A stretch of DNA of 5,665 nt, taken from positions 1 through 5,665 of the forward strand of contig CAMFIW010000221.1 in NCBI GenBank assembly GCA_945952355.1. The letters run 5' to 3'. A model generated the notes under the pieces. It was not told the origin of the DNA. It saw only the letters and a list, made by a program, of their open reading frames with translations, and made no database searches. The stretch's first letter is position 1; each line of letters opens with the position of its first letter. Shown here one piece after another: positions 4,856 to 5,665 of this stretch. This DNA comes from an uncultured Phenylobacterium sp. (GTDB lineage: Bacteria > Pseudomonadota > Alphaproteobacteria > Caulobacterales > Caulobacteraceae). A program made the position numbers and the translations under genes.

Positions 4856-5665
4856 TCAGCCGACGCAGCGGCGCAGCAGCGCGTCGAGAAGCTTGATCGC
4901 CAGATCGATCTCCTCGTGGGTGATCTCCAGCGAAGGCGCGAAGGTGATGACGTTCTTGTAGTAGCCGCCGACATCGAGGATCAGGCCGAGCTTCTGGCCG
5001 TCGATCTCGACGTCGCCCTTGAGGCCTTCCTCGGCGATCTGATCGAGCAGGGCCTTGTTCGGCGTGTAGCCGTCGGCCTCGCAGATCTCGGCGCGCAGGG
5101 CGAGGCCCAGGCCGTCGACATCGCCGATCTGCGGCCAGCGCTTCTGAAGGTCGCGCAGGGCCTCGAGGAAATAGGCCCCCTTGGCCATGACCATGGCCTC
5201 GTAGTCGGTCTCCGCCATCATCTTCATCGCCTCGAGGGCGATGGGCGTGCCCATCGGGTTGGCGTTGAAGGTCGAGTGGGTCGAGCCCGGCGGGAAGACG
5301 GTGGGGTTGATCAGGTGCTCGCGCGCCCACAGCCCCGACAGCGGATTGAGCCCGTTGGTCAGGGCCTTGCCGAACACCAGCACATCGGGTTCGACGCCGA
5401 AGTGCTCGATCGACCATAGTTTTCCGGTCCGGTAGAAGCCCATCTGGACCTCGTCGACGACCAGCAGGATGCCGTACTTGTCGAGCACCTTCTTGAGCTC
5501 GATGAAGAAGTTCGGCGGCGGCACGACATAGCCGCCGGTGCCCTGGATCGGCTCGACATAGAAGGCGGCGAACTCGGCCTGGCCGGTCTTGGTGTCCAGC
5601 ACGCCGTTATACTCGGTCTCGAACAGGCGCTCGAACTTCTGAACGCAGTATACGCCGTACTCCTC
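4856..5665 (-). CDS. Class III (fold type I) PLP-dependent aminotransferase, C-terminal part (5' end outside window)
   Basis: Open from the right edge to TGA at 4858-4856, giving 269 visible residues, roughly the last 60% of a 430-460 residue enzyme. The frame starts with no initiation codon (GAG GAG TAC); the GTG at 5602 is internal. Visible motifs: EPIQGTGGYVVPP at 38-50; LLVVDEVQMGFYRTGKLW at 67-84, where D71 binds the PLP ring nitrogen and Q74 the ring oxygen; and FGKALTNG at 98-105, where K100 (codon at 5368-5366) is the PLP Schiff-base lysine. HSTFNANPMG at about 131-140 is the class III segment that binds the cofactor phosphate of the other subunit. Relatives are 4-aminobutyrate, ornithine, diaminobutyrate and acetylornithine aminotransferases, and archaeal amino acid racemases of this fold. 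Which one applies cannot be decided from the fragment. Next to an arginase-like hydrolase, an omega-amino substrate is a reasonable inference. It is the most upstream visible gene, so the operon promoter lies beyond it. Confidence 0.9.
   Translation of the reverse strand, partial: EEYGVYCVQKFERLFETEYNGVLDTKTGQAEFAAFYVEPIQGTGGYVVPPPNFFIELKKVLDKYGILLVVDEVQMGFYRTGKLWSIEHFGVEPDVLVFGKALTNGLNPLSGLWAREHLINPTVFPPGSTHSTFNANPMGTPIALEAMKMMAETDYEAMVMAKGAYFLEALRDLQKRWPQIGDVDGLGLALRAEICEADGYTPNKALLDQIAEEGLKGDVEIDGQKLGLILDVGGYYKNVITFAPSLEITHEEIDLAIKLLDALLRRCVG

Noticed and set aside
3934..4974. Upstream extension of the SMR-A frame to 474 residues
   Set aside because: The extension is rich in R, P and G and lies over the arginase-like and aminotransferase genes. 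The start at 3933 has a strong Shine-Dalgarno and gives a standard SMR length.
4848..5417. Upstream extension of the arginase-like frame into the aminotransferase region
   Set aside because: It would translate the aminotransferase gene out of frame; the ATG at 4847 directly follows the aminotransferase stop.
1..5665. Mobile elements, CRISPR arrays, tRNA/rRNA genes, internal promoters or terminators
   Set aside because: No repeat arrays, inverted terminal repeats, transposase motifs, RNA gene signatures or hairpin-plus-T-run were seen. There is no intergenic stretch longer than 8 bases to hold such elements.

Overview
The window is very GC-rich, fully coding and intergenic-free. All eight genes read on the minus strand, so transcription runs from position 5665 towards position 1. 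The base composition, the tight gene packing and the MipA/OmpV-type outer membrane protein suggest a Gram-negative, probably an alphaproteobacterium of the Caulobacterales type (Caulobacter/Phenylobacterium-like). That taxonomic guess comes from general resemblance, not from a marker gene.

Layout in transcription order: (1) C-terminal part of a class III PLP-dependent aminotransferase, open at the right edge (4856-5665). (2) A divergent arginase-superfamily metallohydrolase (3789-4847). (3) A small four-helix SMR/EamA-type membrane protein, here SMR-A (3550-3933). (4) A membrane fatty-acid-desaturase-family protein with three histidine boxes (2648-3553). (5) An alpha/beta hydrolase with cysteine in the nucleophile elbow (1833-2651). 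(6) A FemAB/BioF2-like GNAT-fold acyltransferase (737-1840). (7) A second small SMR/EamA-type protein, SMR-B (339-740). (8) The N-terminal part of a MipA/OmpV-family outer membrane protein with a signal peptide, open at the left edge (1-342).

Four of the seven junctions are 4-base ATGA stop/start overlaps, one is an 8-base overlap and one an 8-base gap. The remaining junction, arginase-like to SMR-A, is a 145-base overlap. It looks like an ATGA junction whose stop TGA became TGC. The set therefore looks like one translationally coupled operon. No promoter or terminator is visible inside the window; both ends of the operon lie outside it.

Taken together (inference), the operon combines amino-group chemistry (aminotransferase, arginase-like hydrolase), acyl or lipid chemistry (desaturase, hydrolase, GNAT-type acyltransferase), two small transporters resembling the ArnE/ArnF pair that moves a lipid-linked amino sugar, and an outer-membrane barrel. 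A pathway that makes and exports, or flips, an amino-acylated or otherwise modified lipid or small molecule would fit. I do not recognise it as a named system.
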